Origin: Proteromonas lacertae
Lineage: Eukaryota > Sar > Bigyra > Opalinata > Proteromonadidae
Direction: 5' to 3'
Length of the DNA stretch: 64,000 bases
NCBI GenBank assembly: GCA_002245135.1
Contig: NGBS01000292.1
Coordinates: 558,001-622,000 of the forward strand
The notes below the pieces were generated by a model. The model had not been told where the DNA came from. It did not search any database and saw nothing but the letters and a program-made list of their open reading frames with translations. Positions 35,085 through 48,426 of the stretch are shown piece by piece. Positions within the stretch are counted from its first letter, which is position 1, and the number at the start of each line of letters is the position of its first letter. A program made the position numbers and the translations under genes.

Positions 35085-37284
35085 ATGGTTATAAAAGTGA
35101 ATAAAGAAGTAAGAGAAAGAGGGTATTAAACATATGTTATATAAAAATAGATTGTGTAGAAAGTTGGTAGATAAAGGCTGTGGTGATATAGAAGTGAGAA
35201 TTGGAGATAGAAGAATTATCTCAGTGAAGTCAGTGTTAGTTAGTTGTAATGATACTTTGAAGAAATTGATTGAAGACGATGAATTTGAAGGTTTTTTGGA
35301 GCTATTTGAAGAGATAAGTGAGTTTGGTTTTTTAGAAGTTGAAAAATATTACAGTGGTGGTGATTTAAAAGTATGCCGAAAGAATGTGTGTGAAATCTTA
35401 ATGTTTTGCTTATGTTATAAAGATGAGGATATAAGCATGTTTTGCTATAAATTTCTAAAAAATAATATTGATGATGATGTAGTGATTAGATTAATTCATA
35501 TGACAAATATTTTTCCAAATTGTTTAAGAGAACTTGAACAACTAAAAATGATGGAATTTGAGAAAAGAGGATACAAATATTTATATAATGGTATATATAT
35601 ATATAATATTAATTTTTAACTCTATAATGAATAGATGATTATTTAATGGTTTTGGAAATGAATAATTTGGATAAATTACTATCATTCAAGAATTTAATAA
35701 TTCGAAGTGAAACTTGGTTATTAAATCGATTAATAGAATGGTATATATTCAAAACAAATAGAAACTATGATGATAATATATTTAATAAAGAATTTAAAAG
35801 TTTAATAGAAGATCATATTGATGGTAAAATGATATCTGAAAATGATTTAAGTGATGAAATGAAAGATATATTGAAAGTTGTAGATATAAAATATAAAAAA
35901 GATATAAATGTGGAGTATATTGATTTATATAAGATCAAAAATATGGAGCTTCAAAATTTAATAATAAGCTTATTCAATAAAGCTATTCAGAAATTAATAG
36001 TTAATAATTATATTGAAAACAACAAGATAGAATTTAAAAAAGAAGAAAAAGAGGTGTTGAATGAAGTTGAAGATAGTTACTTTGATTATATCATATTCTC
36101 TTTACTTGAGATAGATGATATTAGAACGACAGAAATAGTATTGATGGTAATGATATTTAAAAATGTGAATATCGAAAGTATAAATGTTAAAATATGTTTT
36201 TATAGATTATATACCAAATCTTAAACAACATCATATAATAAAAGAATTATGTAAGGAATACAATGAAAATCACTTTAATCGTACATTAAAGTGCTTATGT
36301 TTATTTATTTTTGACAGAATTAATTTAACTATTATTAATGAAATATGCGCAACTGAAACTCTGTTTAGAATATTGAACTGTGGCTATTGTTTAGATGATG
36401 AATCTAAAGAATTAGTAATAGAATATGTTCAAGATATGAAAATGAATGAAGAGGAGGAAGAAGAAATGAGTAAAATAATAGAGGATGAAGAATTGTTATT
36501 GGATTTGAAGACAAAGGAAATTACATCATTTTCATACCCCTATAGTTATTATTTATTAATGCCAAACACAGAAATATCAATTACTCCTTCTTCCTTTGAT
36601 GGAATAAGATGTGATTTTGTAGTTAACCCTCGTCTACCTTATGGATTAGAGATAGATAAAGAAAAAGGAATTATATATGGGAAAGTTGAAGATTGGTGTT
36701 TTAAAAGAGATTACAAAATAACATGTAGAAATAGATTTAATGAAATGAGTTTTCATATGGTGTTAGAATTTAAAGCAATAGGATTTATAGAATTATATAA
36801 GAGTACAGGAATATTAATAACAAACGAAGGAAAATTAATCACAAACACAATTAACTGTGACAATCATTGTTATTTAAATTTGGTAATGAAAAAGGGAATT
36901 TATCATATTAAACTCAAATATCGTAAGTTTAGAAGTAATTATAATGATATGGTATTAGGATTATCAACTGATAATACTTATTGTGGTGATGGTATTTATA
37001 ATCAATCAACAACATGTAATTATTATGCTTATGGAGGAAAAAGTATAGATATTACTGAGTATTGTCATATTGGAACAGTTGTTAATAAAAATCCACACTT
37101 CAATAACAAAGATGCTTCAATTTATACTATGATTGTTGATATGGATAAAAGAGAATTTTGGCTTAATCACAATAATTCAGATCCTGTATTACTTGTTAAA
37201 GATTTACCTTCTCCATTATATCCATATGCATGTGTTTTAGGAAATTCTTCAATTGAATTGTTGTTAGTTACTCATGAATATTAA
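35085..37284 (+). CDS. BTB/BACK protein with putative Ig-like (He_PIG) and SPRY-like domains
   Basis: Four exons (introns 35123-35150, 35591-35634 and 36178-36205) give 699 residues, start MVIKVNKEVRERG. The N-terminus has a BTB-like pattern (CGDIEVRIGDRRIISVKSVLVSCN, VEKYYSGGDLKVC, LCYKDEDISMFCYKFLKNNI). A BACK-like helical region follows (FKNLIIRSETWLLNRLIEW) and then an acidic helix. Next is a putative Ig module (NTEISITPSSFDGIRCDFVV, LPYGLEIDKEKGIIYGKVEDW). The last ~170 residues are SPRY-like (NHCYLNLVMKKGIYHIKLKY, MVLGLSTDNTYCGD, SIYTMIVDMDKREFWLNHNN). No signal peptide or membrane helix, so it is probably intracellular. BTB/BACK proteins usually serve as Cullin-3 adaptors; the Ig and SPRY-like parts would then bind substrate. 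That role is inference. Confidence 0.65.
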
Positions 37285-37574
37285 ATAATTGTTTGCTTTA
37301 TTATATATTCATATATCTCTGATTATTTTGTTTATTTTGTCGTATATGATGAGTGTATCATATCCATACTTCTTTTAAATCAATTAGCAACTAAATTAAC
37401 ATTCATCATTTATATCATCACAACATATCCAATATGCATTAATAAATCACAATTGAGTATTATTGTCTTTATCATACCTTCTGCATGTGATTTAAATCAC
37501 ATTTTAATTTTTAGGTTATTCAAAATTTTGATAAAAATCGAATTTCGTTATTTTTGTTATATATTTACATAAAG
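37285..37574 (+). other. Spacer between BTB tandem copies
   Basis: About 290 AT-rich bases with no ORF. The last ~70 bases (TTCAAAATTTTGATAAAAAT words) resemble the upstream region of the intact copy, so the promoter seems to have been duplicated with the gene. Confidence 0.4.
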
Positions 37575-39714
37575 ATGATAATAAAAGTGAATAAAAGCAT
37601 AAGAGAAGAGGGGTATATTTTATATTTACTTTTTATGATAGATTATGTCGAAAATTGGTCGAAAGTGGTTTTGGTGATATAGAAGTGAAGATTAGGAGAT
37701 AAGTCGAATAATGTCAATCAAGTCAATTTTAGTGAATGGAAATGAAACTGCTAAAGAAACTGTTGTTAGATAGAGAGTTTGTTGGAGTTTTGGAGTTATA
37801 TGAAGAAATCGAAGAAATTGGCTATTATGAGATGGAGAAATACTACAGTGGTGGTGAACTGATAATCTGTAAAGAGAGTGTGTGTGAAGTGTTGATGTTT
37901 TGTTTATGTTATTGTGAAAAAGAGATAATAAATGATTGTTATGAATTTGTGAAGAATAATATAGATGATGAAGTATTAATGAAGTTAATTCATATATGTA
38001 ATGCATTTGGTGGATGTTTGAGAGAGATAGAAGACTTGAAAAATATGGAAATAGAAAAGCGAGGATATAAATATTTATATAAGAATGAATATTTGTTGAG
38101 ATTAGAAATGAATAGTTTGATCGAGATATTAAATATGAGAGATGTGATAATAGTGAATGAGTTATGGTTATTAAATCGTTTATTAGAATGGTGTAAATTC
38201 CAAAAGAATAATAAAGATAATAAAGAGATAGAAGATGATTTTAAACAATTGATAGAAGAAGATATCGATTGTGAAAAGATAAAAGAGAAAGAGATAGAAA
38301 AAGAGAATAAAGAAATGTTGAAAGAAATGAAAATAGAATTAAAGAAAAATGAATGTAAAAATCATATAGAAATATATTTAATAAAAGATGAGAGAATTCA
38401 AAATGTAATAATCAACAATTACAATGAAGATAATAAAGAAGAAGACTTTAATGAAGAAGAAAGAAGAATATTGGATAAGATGAAAGAAGAAGAATTGAAT
38501 GATGAAATAATGTGTATATTAGAAATGAATAATATAAAAATGATGGAAATAGTATTGATGATAATGAAATATAAAAATGTGAAAATGGAAAGTATAAATA
38601 CTAAAAATATATTTAAATAGAATATATCTCAAATATCAGAAAAGAGAAATCTATTGGATAGATTATGTATGGAATATAATGAGAATAAAAGAAATCGAAC
38701 AATGAAATGTTTATGTTTATTTGTTGATGATAAAAAGAGTATATCAATAATAGAAGGAGTATGTGGAAAAGAGATTCTTTTTAGAATATTGAATGAAGAT
38801 AATTATCTAAATTCCAAATCCTAAAGAGATATTAATAGAATATATAAAAGAGAATAAATTGAGTTTCGAAGAAGAAGAAGAAATGATAGAAATAATGAAA
38901 GATAGAGAATTATTGAGTGAATTAAAAACAAAAGAAATCACATTCATTTTCATATCCTCAATCAGAATATTCATTTGATATTAGATGAAGAAATATCAAT
39001 AATTCCATTATTTGATGGAAATCGATGTGAATTTTCAATCAATCCTTCATTGCCAGATGGTATAATGATAGATAAAGATAATGGAATAATTAATGGAAAA
39101 GTGAATAAAGAAATCGAAAATAGAGAATATGAAATAAGTTGTAAGAATATTGTAAATGAAAAGAAATTCAAAATATCATTAGAATTTCAGATTAAATTCA
39201 CAGAATTAAACAAAAGTGATGGAATATCAATCTCAAACAATGGAAAATTAATAACAAATATAAATGAAGATATTTATCATCATTGTTATTTAAATTTAAA
39301 AATAGAAAATGGAGTTTATCATATCAAATATGAATATCATCAAAATGGAAGTTATTATGATGGTATGATGTTAGGATTATCAACTAATAATATATATTCT
39401 GGTTATAGTATTTGTAATAAATCAACAACATGTAATTATTATGCATTGTAATGGTAAAAGTCAAATATTACTTATGATTGTCATATTGGAAGAGTTGTTA
39501 ATTCAAATCCAAATTTCAATAATCATGGAGATGGCTCAATTTATGAAGTGATTGTTGATATGAATAAAAGAGAATGGTGGATTAGTCATAATAATTCCAT
39601 CTCCTGTTTTACTTTGTTAAAGATTTACCTTCTCCATTATATCCATATGTAGTAATATTTCATAATAATACGTCAATAGAACTATTATCAGTTTCTCATG
39701 AAGATGAAGAATAA
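37575..39714 (+). pseudogene. Decayed tandem copy of the BTB/BACK-Ig-SPRY gene
   Basis: This copy aligns with 35085-37284 throughout: first exon MIIKVNKSIREEG and its intron, BTB/BACK (EKYYSGGELIICKESVC, RDVIIVNELWLLNRLLEW), the Ig module (EISIIPLFDGNRCEFSINPSLPDG) and the SPRY-like end (HHCYLNLKIENGVYHIKYEY, HNNTSIELLSVSHE). The frame is broken near 37700, 38650, 38820, 38945, 38980, 39450 and 39600, giving stops in between. Corresponding parts of copy 1 are all open, so most of these are real lesions. Protein-level similarity of the tandem pair remains fairly good, which suggests duplication followed by decay rather than a very recent copy. Confidence 0.75.
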
Positions 39715-40454
39715 ATTATTCTTACATATTACATATTCATTAATATTTAATAAATTTGTATTTGCCATAAATTATAAGTTATAATTAAAAGAAAAATATA
39801 AATAGCTCGAATTATCATTATTAAGCTTGAAGAAATTAAACGGATATAATTCTCATTACATTTTTTGCATTTTGATTTTTTCGATAAAATGAAGATTTTA
39901 GCTTTCAAATAGAAAAGTATTCTAAATATTGACTTGCAGTGATATAAAGTATATGATTCAATGATAAGAATAAAGAATCTGGAATGATTTAAGTGATTAT
40001 GAAGAAACAGAAGATTATAATGAACATGTATTAATATATATAAATTTTCTACACCTATTCATTCCTCTTTTTTCTTTATACACAGCATATTCTCCAAAGT
40101 ACTTGTTTTTGTAGTACATGGCATAAATCTGTGTGATATTTCGTTAAACATCCAACGAATGCTAATTTCTTCATGTTATCATCCGCTTTGCTTTAACCAA
40201 ATTTTCTAATTTTATAGTTTCAGAGGATCGATGATGTAGTTTTGGTGATGTTGATATAGTACTGAGTGAAACTGATTGTAATAGTTTTAAGAGGAATTAA
40301 TTCTTTCATTGTTATTCTTGTTTTGTTTTTATTGCTTAATTATATTATTGATCATCATTTGAGTGAATTTGACACAATTAGAGCACATACCAATGAGTAT
40401 GGCAGGCAGAAAAGCAAAAAAATAAAAAGGCGGGAAATTCAGTATTTATTGAAA
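39715..40454 (+). other. Intergenic region with possible BTB-like scraps
   Basis: About 740 bases without a supported gene. A short stretch near 40230-40285 reads GDVDIVLSETD, faintly like the start of the neighbouring BTB domain, and could be a gene relic. A hydrophobic 60-codon frame starting at 40266 runs into the first exon of the BRWD gene but looks like chance. Region otherwise AT-rich and featureless. Confidence 0.35.
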
Positions 40455-43400
40455 ATGTCTTGTTTAGATAAAGGTATATATAACGCACTTTATATTTTAT
40501 TATTTTACATGATATACATTCCAATATAATGTATAGAATTGAATTTTCTTGTGATTCATTACCTTCAGTCATTGTGTGTTGAAAAAGAATTGGTTAATCA
40601 GTTGGTTAGTGAATTTGTATTTCTTTTCATATTTTTTTAGGAAGAAAAAAAGTTACTACCCAGTTGTTATAATATAAGAGATGAGGAGGAAATTGGAAGA
40701 TATAAATACTTAGCTAAAGAAAATAAAGGAATAAAAGAGAGTTACTTATACGATTTAGTAGAACATGTGCTGAAGAAGTATGAAGGCAAGTATAACAATG
40801 GTTCGATATTATCAAAAAGGCAATATGTATAATTTTTCTACTATTGTGATAGGGTTTCATAGAAGATAACAAAAATGTAGGTGTAAAAAAGCAAAGTATA
40901 ACGTTATTATAATATAAATAGGTGCAAAAGAGTATGTGAAGCTTCATTCTGAAAGATTACAGCTGAAAGAGAATATAAAAGAAATATTGCCAAAAATTGA
41001 GTTTAGACCTCCTCCAATTCCAGTAATTTCATCATATGATCCAATAATCATCACTATACCTCGAATAGCAGGGTATATACAGTAGTATATAATGAATTAG
41101 AAAGCCATTAGGAATTCAAATTACAACCACATGGTGATGAGATTATAGTACAAGGATATAGTCAAGAAAGTGGTGCAATATATGAAGAATTTAAGAATAA
41201 TAGACTGCACAGTGGTTTAATATTAGAAAAAGTGAATAATGAAACAATCAAATGTTTAGATGATGCAAAAAGAGCAATGGGATTGAAAATATCTTTTTTT
41301 TTTTTAAAATGATAGAAAATGTATATCTTAATATAATATAAGAGAATGAAGTGACATTATCATTCATCGAACGAATAGATGAAGAGAAAGAAGAGTTAAA
41401 AGAAAAAGCAAAACAAAAATGGCGAGAGTATGAAGAGTTATTGAAGAAGAAAGAAGATTATGAAAAGAGAATAAATGAAATAAGTGATACACTTGAAAAC
41501 AAGAAAAATGAATTTAATTTGAAAGTAAGTAAAAGTCCTATATCATTAATATCCAATCAGTATAATATATATATATATATTAAATGCTAATAATTAATAG
41601 TGTTGTAAATCCTTTCAATAAATCCTTTGGTTATAAACAATTATTAAAACAAATGAACAGATTGAAAACATTAAGTGGTCATAAATATTATGCAATATTT
41701 TCAATAAAATATAGTCACAGAGGAGATAGAATAATTACAGGTTGTGATGATCATTTAGTTAAAATATGGAGTTCAATTACTACATCATTAATGTATAGTT
41801 AATATATATATATATATTGTTATTATGATTTTATTATATTTTATTATTAGATTTACATTGAGAGGTCATGGTGATGTAATAATTGCAATACGATTGACAA
41901 AAGATGATAAATATTTAGCAACAGCTTCTAAGGATAATACAATTCGTATTTGGAATTTTTCAAATGGAATTCCTTATGGGATATGTGTTGGACATACTAA
42001 TAGTATGAATGCAATAAAAGTATTAATAATAATAATAATAATATTTCATATTTTTATAGTTTACAAAAGATAATCGATTATTATCAATAAGTGATGATGG
42101 AACATGTAAATATTGGTCAATTCATTCTCTGAATAAAGATAAAAGTGATAAGATTAATGATAAATGGCATCGTATAATTATTATATTTATATTTATATTT
42201 ATAAACGTGTAGATTCTACTTGTATTATATCTTATTATCATAAAGATGTATCACCAAATCCAAGTAATCATACAGTCTTGAATAAACCAGTTAATGTTAT
42301 ATCTTATATGTATTAATAGATTCCTATTTATTTATATAGAAAAGATAAAGATTTGATTATTACAGGAGATGATCAAGGGATGATCAGAGTTTATAGATTA
42401 CCTAAAAATAGTGAAATAAAAGATAGAGAAATATATGATAGAGAAGCTGAAAGGTTTTTGGTTTCTTACTATAGTATATATATATATTTTTCTTTCTATA
42501 TTATTATTTAAATAGAAGCATTTGATCGAGGAATAATATTTATGAAAATAAATTCACTTAAAAATACAATAGCTGTAAGTACATCCAAAGATGAATCAAT
42601 ATTAATGTTGAAATACAATTCAAAATACACTGAAATGATTCCAATCAAAATCAAAACAAATGAAGATCCAAATCATTTAGACAATCCTCCTGATAAAGTG
42701 AAATTGTTAAATAAAAAGATATATTGTGATTTCTTATGTTTTTCTAAAGACTGTAAATTGTTAATTACTTCAGTTGGGTTTTCTTATCGATTAAATGGAA
42801 CAAAGAAACATATTGGAATAATAAAAGTATATATTTATTTATTCTTATATAATAATAATAATATAGATGTTTGATGCTGAGACTGGTAGATATATCACAT
42901 CTTACACTGGAGTTAGTGCAGTTACAGTAATAAAAACATCTCCATTTTACAACAATATAATCATAGTAACTGACAATGTAGGAAATATTCGAATATATGA
43001 TATCTCGTCCAACACATTGCTAAATAAATTCACCAACATACACTTAGGTGGAATGAGTAATATGAATGATAATGGTCCAATCTATCACACCAATGATCGT
43101 GTTGGTATTCAAGATTGTAGTTGGAATAGAGATGGTACTGAGTTTATAGTATCTGATAATAATGGAAGATGGTCTTTGTATGGTAATGGAAATAGTGATA
43201 TTTATGATCATATTCCACCTGAATTATACTTTACTTCTGATTATGAAAGTGTTACTGAAACTAAAACTCACAATATTATTGATACTGCTACAAAGATGCC
43301 TTGTCATTTATTACCTCATGTTTATTGTGAATCAAATGGACAAATGTATATTTTTATTGTTTATTTTGTTATATTATTTTTATAGTTATAACATTCCACC

Positions 43401-46400
43401 TCCATATCCGCTTGATAGAAATTCAATGACAAGTGAAGAGAATATTAGACGAAGAAAACAATTAATACAACAAACAAGACTGTTAGAATCAAAAATGAAA
43501 ATAGAATCTGATGCAATTGAATCATCAACACCACCAACTAATAATAACAATAGAAATAGAAATGGAAGGAATAATCGTTCAAGAAATCGTAATAATAATA
43601 ATGATAATAATATGGAAGAGGAAGAAGAAGATGATGATGATGAAATTCCTGCACCACCAATAGACCAAAATGACGATGACTTTGACCCACAAAATATAAT
43701 AGATAGTGATTCAGATTCAAGTAGTTTAGATTTAGACAATGAAAGTGATTCTGTAGGTAAGTGATGATGGTAATGAAGAAATATTAGAAGATAGAAGTAG
43801 TAATAGAGGAAGAGGAGGTAGAAGAAGAAGTGGTTTAAGATCAAGAAATAGGAATGATATTAATAGTGATGATTATGATTATAATGATTCTGAAGGTGTT
43901 ACAACGAGAAGTAGATCCAGTAGAAGCAATAATACAAATACAAGAAATACAAGAAGAAATAGAGTCGTTTCACATACTAGTCGTTACTATGATGAAGACG
44001 AAGAAGATGAGTTTTTATCTGATGATAATGAAGGTGATATGCTAGACAATGATGGAAATTTAACTGAAGAATTTGAGAGAGAAGATAATGAACAGTCAGA
44101 TAGTGATACTTATTCAGTAGAAAGTGATAAAGAAATAGAAAAGGAAATATCTAAAAGACAATGGGATATTACTGAAGGTTATAAGAATAGAGAAAATGAA
44201 GTCCCAACTGATGATAGGTTTGATATGAACAAATCAATTAATGAATTTTCTGAACAAGATTTGAAGTCATTAAAATGTGGATTATGTCAATCAACTAATA
44301 ACAATAGTAAATATCAATTTATTCCTCATCCTTTAATATATGACAGACATCCAGTGTATATCCATGAAATATGTGCAAAATATTCACCAGAAGTTGTTTA
44401 TAATAGTAATGATCTAAATGAATGTAAAAATATCACTGCTAATATATATCGTGGTTTGAAATTACTGTGTTCTATATGTAGTGAAGATGGTGGAACTTGT
44501 GGTTGTAGTGTTGATATTTGTGATAAAAGTGTTCATATTCCATGTGCTATTAAATCAGGTTGGAAACCTGGAACTCAGTTTTATTGCGATGAACATCGAT
44601 ATATTGCGAAAATACCTCATATTGAAGATGCATTTGTATATTTATTTATTTATATTTATTTATTCTATATATATATATATATAGTCAAGATCAAGCTTTT
44701 ATTATGATAGAACTTATATATTAAAAACAACATTGAAAGAATATAATTATTATATTCCTCAGATGAATGATCATGTTGGTTATATTACTAGAGGACATAT
44801 TTCATATTGTAAGAACTTGGAGAATAAATCCATTACTATCAAACCACCTCAAATCTTAACGGATAATTATATAAGAGCTGTAGAGTGTATAGTGAAAGAT
44901 TATAAATATGTATTTCCTGATTTGAGTGATCCACTTCCTTCTATTCGAATTATTTGTACTTTGAAAGTGATTGGTTATCCAAAATGTGAAGTTTTGGATG
45001 ATTTTATCAATTCATTACCAGAAAAAGAGCAAAAAGAAGAAGATAATGATTATGAAGTTTTATTACCAGAATATATCAAAGTTCCAGATAATAAGAATTG
45101 GACGTTTGAAATAGAGTTAATGAAATCGGATGAACCTGATTTCATTGTATTAATAGAGAAATTATACAAAACCATCAATAACCCTTGGGATATAAACGAA
45201 TATGTTTCAGTGAAGTTTTCAAGTGATGATGGTGAAATTAAGATATATAACGGTCATATTATTAATATAGTGGAAGATAGACAGTTTAAGAGATGTTATT
45301 ATAATGGTATTAAAGTTAGATGGGATGATGAATCAGAGAATGATGTTTCGCCTTGGGAAATGGAATATGTTGATAGTAATAATGGTGTTTATAATGATCC
45401 TGTATATATTATAATAATAATAATAATAATATTTATATATAGATTCCATCAATATCTGATGAAATGAAGAGTATTGTGATGAGTAATATCAATTTATTAT
45501 TAAAGAAACCAAATCTAAGTATATTATAATATATATTAATGATTAATAGAATATTTCAAAGATTCTTTAAAAGACTCACAATATCCATATTATTCATTTG
45601 TTGTTCCTTTACCAATTTCAATGACTATTATGTTGAATAGATTAATATCAAAGTATATTTATATATAAATATTATTAATATATTTTTATTATTAGTTTTT
45701 ATCGTTCTAAAGAATCAATTGATGCTGATTTAAAGACAATGTGTGATAATAGTATATAATGTTTATTATTTATTCATTTTATAGTTTTGTTATATTTTCC
45801 AAATGGACATAGTGCTTATAAATCACTAAGTAAATTCAAAGAATATATCAAAACTATTTATATACAACCAGAAATAAAACAAGAGAATAGTAATAATAGT
45901 AATAATAGTAAAACATCACCAAATAGTATAAATATTTTATATTTATTTATTGTTATTTAGAAACAGAATCATCCAATCCATACATCCGATTTTGTGAAAG
46001 ATTAAATGATTTTAATGAATCAATCAAAGAGAGTGATGATACATTATTATTCCACCAATCAGGATCAATGAATAATGGACAAAATAAATCAATTGGTTTA
46101 GACAAATTATCAGAAAATATAAAGAATCATATTTATAAGAAGATAGATAATTATTGGGATGATTTAATGAGTATGTTTGATGAGTTTTTAAGTCAAAGGA
46201 AAAAGAATAATATTGAGTATAGTGTAGCTGTAGAATTGAAACAGTTTTGTTATGATAATATATTGATGTGTGAAGTGGATGGTGTTGAATTGTTGGAATT
46301 AACTCCAAATCCTTATAGTGAAGATGTTTATGAGAGTATGAATCTAAGAGATGGTCCAAAAAGAAGAAAAAGAATAGAAATGAGTGATGAAGATGAATCT

Positions 46401-46532
46401 GAAGTGGAAGAGGAGGAGGAAGAAGAAGATCTTTCTGATGATTATTCGAGTGTTTCTTCTGATAATTATATCTCTACAAAGAAGAGTAAGAATAAAGTTG
46501 TAAAGAAAAGAAGAAGATCGAAAAGATATTAA
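40455..46532 (+). CDS. BRWD/PHIP-type protein: WD40 repeats, extended PHD, bromodomain
   Basis: Chromatin reader of about 1,750 residues in some 20 exons. From MSCLDKE: a BRWD-type N-terminal helical domain (LNFLVIHYLQSLCVEKEL, EEKKLLPSCYN, LYDLVEHVLKKYEG); a PDZ-like segment (DEIIVQGYSQESGAIYEEF, RLHSGLILEKVNNE) and a coiled coil; WD40 repeats (TLSGHKYYAIFSIKY, ITGCDDHLVKIWS, TLRGHGDVIIAIRL, DNTIRIWNF and more); an acidic, Arg- and Asn-rich linker; an extended PHD finger (LKCGLCQST ... HEICAKYSPE ... LLCSICSEDGGTCGC ... HIPCAIKSGW ... YCDEH); the BRWD pre-bromo region (WDDESENDVSPWEMEYVD); a bromodomain (YPYYSFVVPLPISMTIMLNRL, FYRSKESIDADLKTMCDN); and a basic tail. Frame uncertainties: one base near 43759, and the PDZ exon around 41100-41345. 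Confidence 0.8.
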
Positions 46533-46700
46533 TTGAATGTTATTCTATATTGTTATTATTTGTATGTTTGTCGTGAATATCTATTTCTTACTGTAAATAA
46601 TGAATGGGAAAAGTTTTTGAAAAATTTCAAAATAGGTTGTTTTACCCAAAATTTTTGGTAACCCACAACGTATCTGAAAATTCATTTGATCAATTTAACG

Positions 46701-47855
46701 ATGAAAGCTATCTATTTGTTGGTTATTTACTTATCTTGCGTATTAGGATGTTACAAGTATTGTAACGGACATGGTAGTTGTGGTCCAAAAGACAAATGTG
46801 AGTGTTATATGGGTTGGGGAGGTGCTGATTGTTCTTTGAGTATAGTCTAGAATTTTTATTTAAATAGGAGCATGCCCATACGGTGAAGCCTTAGTTGATA
46901 TTCCACTTGGTGATTTAGATCACGATGGTTCAGTAGACAGTACAGCAGTAAAGACAGAATGGAGACCTAAGTATGGTTTGAGTGAGAATTTAAAAGGATA
47001 TGTAACAAAGAGCAGAGCTCACAGATATGCTGAATGTTCCAACAGTGGAAGTTGTGATAGAACAACCGGTGATTGTGTATGTTATAAAGGATATGAAGGA
47101 AGTGCTTGTCAACGTCGTAGTTGTCCTAGTAGTGTAGAAGGAGTAAGTTGTAGTGGAAATGGTGTTTGTATGAGTAGTACTGCTTATGCCAAAGAACAAG
47201 GCAGTGCTTATTATGGATGGGAATTAGATAAATTCTTTACCTGTAAATGTGATGCTGGTTATGAAGGTGTAGATTGTAGTTTGAGACAATGTCCAATGGG
47301 TTTGGATCCAGTTACATTCGCTGGTTCAACAATGACATATACACTTGAAAATACAAATCAAGTATCAAAACTTACACATCCTTATTCCTTACAAATTACT
47401 TATGATGGAACTGTTTATCCAACTCCAATTATTAGTGCAGCACCAACAGTAGTGATATTATGTACAGCTGGTTCAACTGCAATTAAAGACACTACAAAAG
47501 CTAATTCTTACCAAGAAGAAATGAAAAGAGCAATTCAAACAATTCCTCCACTTTCACAAGCTTCAGTTAAAAATATCATGTGATGATACACCAAGTCCAG
47601 TTATTACAATAACAGCAGAATCAGCTGATCCAATTAAATTTGATAAATCATCAATTATTGCTGTAAAGAATGATGGAAGTTCAATTAATGGATTTTACTG
47701 TAGTTAAAGGTATAGTTAATACTCCCACAGGTACTTCAATGAAAGCTACATTATGTGCTGGCAGAGGTTTATGTGATTCAAAGACTGGATTATGTAGTTG
47801 TTTCCAAGGATATTATGGATATGCTTGTGAAAACCAAAGAACTATTCAATTGTAA
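46701..47855 (+). CDS. Secreted EGF-repeat protein
   Basis: A signal peptide (MKAIYLLVIYLSCVLG) is followed at once by EGF-like repeats: CYKYCNGHGSCGPKDKCECYMGWGGADC, then after a short intron RACPYGEALVD, AECSNSGSCDRTTGDCVCYKGYEGSACQ, CSGNGVC, CKCDAGYEGVDCSLRQCP and a last one, CAGRGLCDSKTGLCSCFQGYYGYACEN. There is no membrane anchor. The type with repeated ACPxG...DCSLR spacing is common in protist surface or secreted proteins. Two single-base breaks lie in homopolymers: an A run at 47569-47573 and a T run at 47693-47696. Removing one base at each gives a continuous frame through to the last EGF repeat, so these look like sequencing errors. About 370 residues. Confidence 0.75.
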
Positions 47856-47963
47856 ATTTAATCATTTCACTTACATTTAATTAAAGTGAGTTTTGTTTTT
47901 TCTATTTTGTATTTTATTCGAGAAATATATTATAAAATAAAAGAATAATTAAATATAAATTGA

Positions 47964-48395
47964 CTATTTTATTGGATTTCCAGAAATACCAAATTGACCA
48001 TGATAATACGGTTTTCTAGTTTCATCTTTATATCTTTCCTCTTTCAATTCACTAACACTCCCAATTCTAGCTAATTTCTTCATTGGAAGTATTATATTAT
48101 TATTACTTTTCATTTTCTTACTTTTATTATTTTCAACATTTTTATTAATTTTCTTTTCTTTCCTCTTCTTTTCTTCCTCCTCTTCTTTCTTATCTTTTTC
48201 TATTAAATGTTTAATTGTGTCATATTTCAATCCTAATTGATGATACATATTATTCTTCAACGGAATAACATTCTTCATTTTCGTATCAATTTTTGGTATA
48301 TTTAATGTGTGATGACTACTTTCAATTATCTTGTTATAATCATCAGATATATAATCAGGACCAAGCAAACGTATATCATTTACATCCTATTACAA

Positions 48396-48426
<31 letters not shown>

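Noticed and set aside
40790-40920. A 130-nt GC-AG intron in the BRWD gene
   Set aside because: Two canonical 26-nt GTATAA...TAG introns with a short exon between them (YGFIEDNKNVGVKKQ) explain the region without a non-canonical donor.
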